In this document: piece by piece, positions 63,069 through 64,000 of the stretch | Layout of the letters: each line of letters starts with the position of its first letter | Position numbering within the stretch: position 1 is the first letter of the stretch | Assembly (NCBI RefSeq): GCF_024213555.1 | Contig: NZ_JANAVO010000003.1 | Coordinates: 310,001 to 374,000 of the forward strand | Length of the DNA stretch: 64,000 nucleotides | Direction: 5' to 3' | Source: Allokutzneria sp. A3M-2-11 16 | Lineage (GTDB): Bacteria > Actinomycetota > Actinomycetes > Mycobacteriales > Pseudonocardiaceae | The notes under the pieces: generated by a model | The model's input: only the letters and a program-made list of their open reading frames with translations | What the model was told of the DNA's origin: nothing | The model's database searches: none | Position numbers and translations under genes: made by a program

Positions 63069-63084
63069 GCTCATTGCAATGAGC
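63069..63084. promoter_or_regulatory. 16-bp perfect palindrome upstream of serine hydrolase
   Basis: GCTCATTGCAATGAGC is a perfect palindrome 39 bp before the GTG of the serine-hydrolase gene, in a locally AT-rich stretch. This looks like a MarR- or TetR-type operator. No such regulator is in the window next to it. Confidence 0.6.
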
Positions 63085-63122
63085 AGTTTGATAGTTTTAG
63101 AAACGCAACGTAGCTTCGCGGT

Positions 63123-64000
63123 GTGAACGCGATCCAGGGAGTACTCGAACGCGCCGTGCCCGGCATCCTCGTCGAGGTCCAGGACGGCGACCGGCGCTGG
63201 TTCGGCGCGGCCGGGGTGGCCGACACCGCGACCGGCGCCCCGCGCCTGCCCGAGCACCGGTTCCGCATCGGCAGCACCACCAAGACCTTCGTCGCGACGG
63301 TGCTGCTGCAACTCGTCGCCGAGAACCGGCTCAGCCTCGACGACGCCGTCGAGCGGTGGGTGCCCGGCGTCGGCGGTGTCTCGGTGCGGCAGCTCCTCAA
63401 CCACACGAGCGGGATCTTCAGCTACACCAATGACCAGGAGGCGTTGAGCCAGCACGAGCACTACACGCCGGAGATGCTCGTCAAGATCGCGATGTCGTAC
63501 CCCGCGGACTTCGCGCCCGGCACGGGCTGGGGCTACTCCAACACGAACTACGTCCTCGCCGGGATGATCATCGAACGGGTCACCGGCGCGCGGCTCGACG
63601 AGGAGATCGGCGGGCGGATCGCCCTGCCCGGGACCTACCTGCCGTCCGACGAGAAGATCCGCGGACCGCACTCGCGGCACTACACGCGGCTGTACGACCC
63701 CGATCCGAACGCGCCGATCCACGACGTGACCGAGCTGGACGGCAGCCCGTTCTGGGCCGCTGGAGCCATGATCTCCACGGCGGGCGAGCTGAACCGGTTC
63801 TTCGGCGAGCTGCTCGGCGGACGGCTGCTCCCGCCGGAACTGATGCGGGAGATGACCACGACGGTGCCGACGAAGGACTGGATCGACAACACCGCTTACG
63901 GCCTCGGCCTGGTCGAGCTGCGGCTGTCGTCCGGGGTCGTGGTGTGGGGCATGGCGGGCTCGATCTTCGGGTCCTGGACCTACACCTTCGGCACGCGGGA
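63123..64000 (+). CDS. beta-lactamase-family serine hydrolase (3' end outside window)
   Basis: A class C beta-lactamase/DD-peptidase fold protein, 292 residues visible and still open at the window edge. Catalytic Ser51-x-x-Lys54 is in IGSTTKTFVA and Tyr138-Ser-Asn140 in WGYSNTNYVLAG. LRLLNHTSGI-type segment reads VRQLLNHTSGIFSYT. No signal peptide is seen, so it may be cytoplasmic, an esterase or a peptidase. GTG 63123. A strong palindrome lies just upstream. Confidence 0.87.
   Translation, partial: MNAIQGVLERAVPGILVEVQDGDRRWFGAAGVADTATGAPRLPEHRFRIGSTTKTFVATVLLQLVAENRLSLDDAVERWVPGVGGVSVRQLLNHTSGIFSYTNDQEALSQHEHYTPEMLVKIAMSYPADFAPGTGWGYSNTNYVLAGMIIERVTGARLDEEIGGRIALPGTYLPSDEKIRGPHSRHYTRLYDPDPNAPIHDVTELDGSPFWAAGAMISTAGELNRFFGELLGGRLLPPELMREMTTTVPTKDWIDNTAYGLGLVELRLSSGVVVWGMAGSIFGSWTYTFGTR

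Overview
The window is high-GC actinobacterial DNA. Many GTG starts, 1-8 bp stop/start overlaps, an AfsR-type regulator, a P450, RipA/MoxR-type cell-envelope genes and an over-represented intragenic word TCCACAGTGGA all suit a soil actinomycete. I lean to Pseudonocardiales, by inference rather than from a marker gene. I see no rRNA, tRNA, CRISPR array or transposase.

Layout. 1-12 kb: a TauE-like permease (partial), a large TPR ATPase, aconitase on the minus strand, a small ABC exporter, a DUF222/HNH protein, a repeat-rich gap, a DinB protein, and a divergent ECF-type sigma/anti-sigma pair. 12.0-23.6 kb: one tightly packed plus-strand operon. It encodes an isonitrile-lipopeptide (chalkophore-type) pathway: a ScoE-like non-heme iron oxidase, an FcoT/ScoD-like hotdog enzyme, a FadD10/ScoC-like ligase and a fused ACP-C-A-T-R NRPS. 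These run straight into a FecBCD-type ABC importer and a CopA-type Cu+ P-ATPase. This is the headline system: make an isonitrile metallophore, take the complex up, and handle the copper. 23.7-27.1 kb: two paralogous secreted/membrane proteins and a four-helix membrane protein. 27.3-40.2 kb: an acyl-CoA synthetase, a RipA-like NlpC/P60 hydrolase, a Ser/Thr kinase, a P450, a MobA-like enzyme, a SgcJ-like secreted protein, an OmpR-type two-component system and a MoxR-DUF58-VWA operon. 40.6-48.9 kb: an AfsR-type regulator, a methyltransferase, a class II lanthipeptide-synthetase-like protein (LanM) with no visible precursor, and a secreted glycosidase. The methyltransferase and LanM genes lie between two inverted copies of a very symmetrical palindrome. 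49-64 kb: a GNAT enzyme, a DUF4132 pair, a TPR regulator, a small secreted protein, a GlxA-type regulator divergent from an isochorismatase, a hotdog thioesterase, homocysteine methyltransferase, a polynucleotide-kinase-like P-loop protein next to a Thg1-like protein (possible RNA repair), a PhyH oxygenase, AraC, SnoaL, ECF sigma, LysE and Lrp genes, and a truncated serine hydrolase.

Two families of intergenic palindromes recur. Family A has ends GTCTTCAAGTAC/GTACTTGAAGAC and four full copies plus a half copy. Family B has arms CCCGTTTCGTACTC/GAGTACGAAACGGG and two full copies plus a degenerate half. Most copies sit between convergent genes. A separate array of eight imperfectly palindromic 14-mers with a period of about 21-22 bp precedes the DinB gene.
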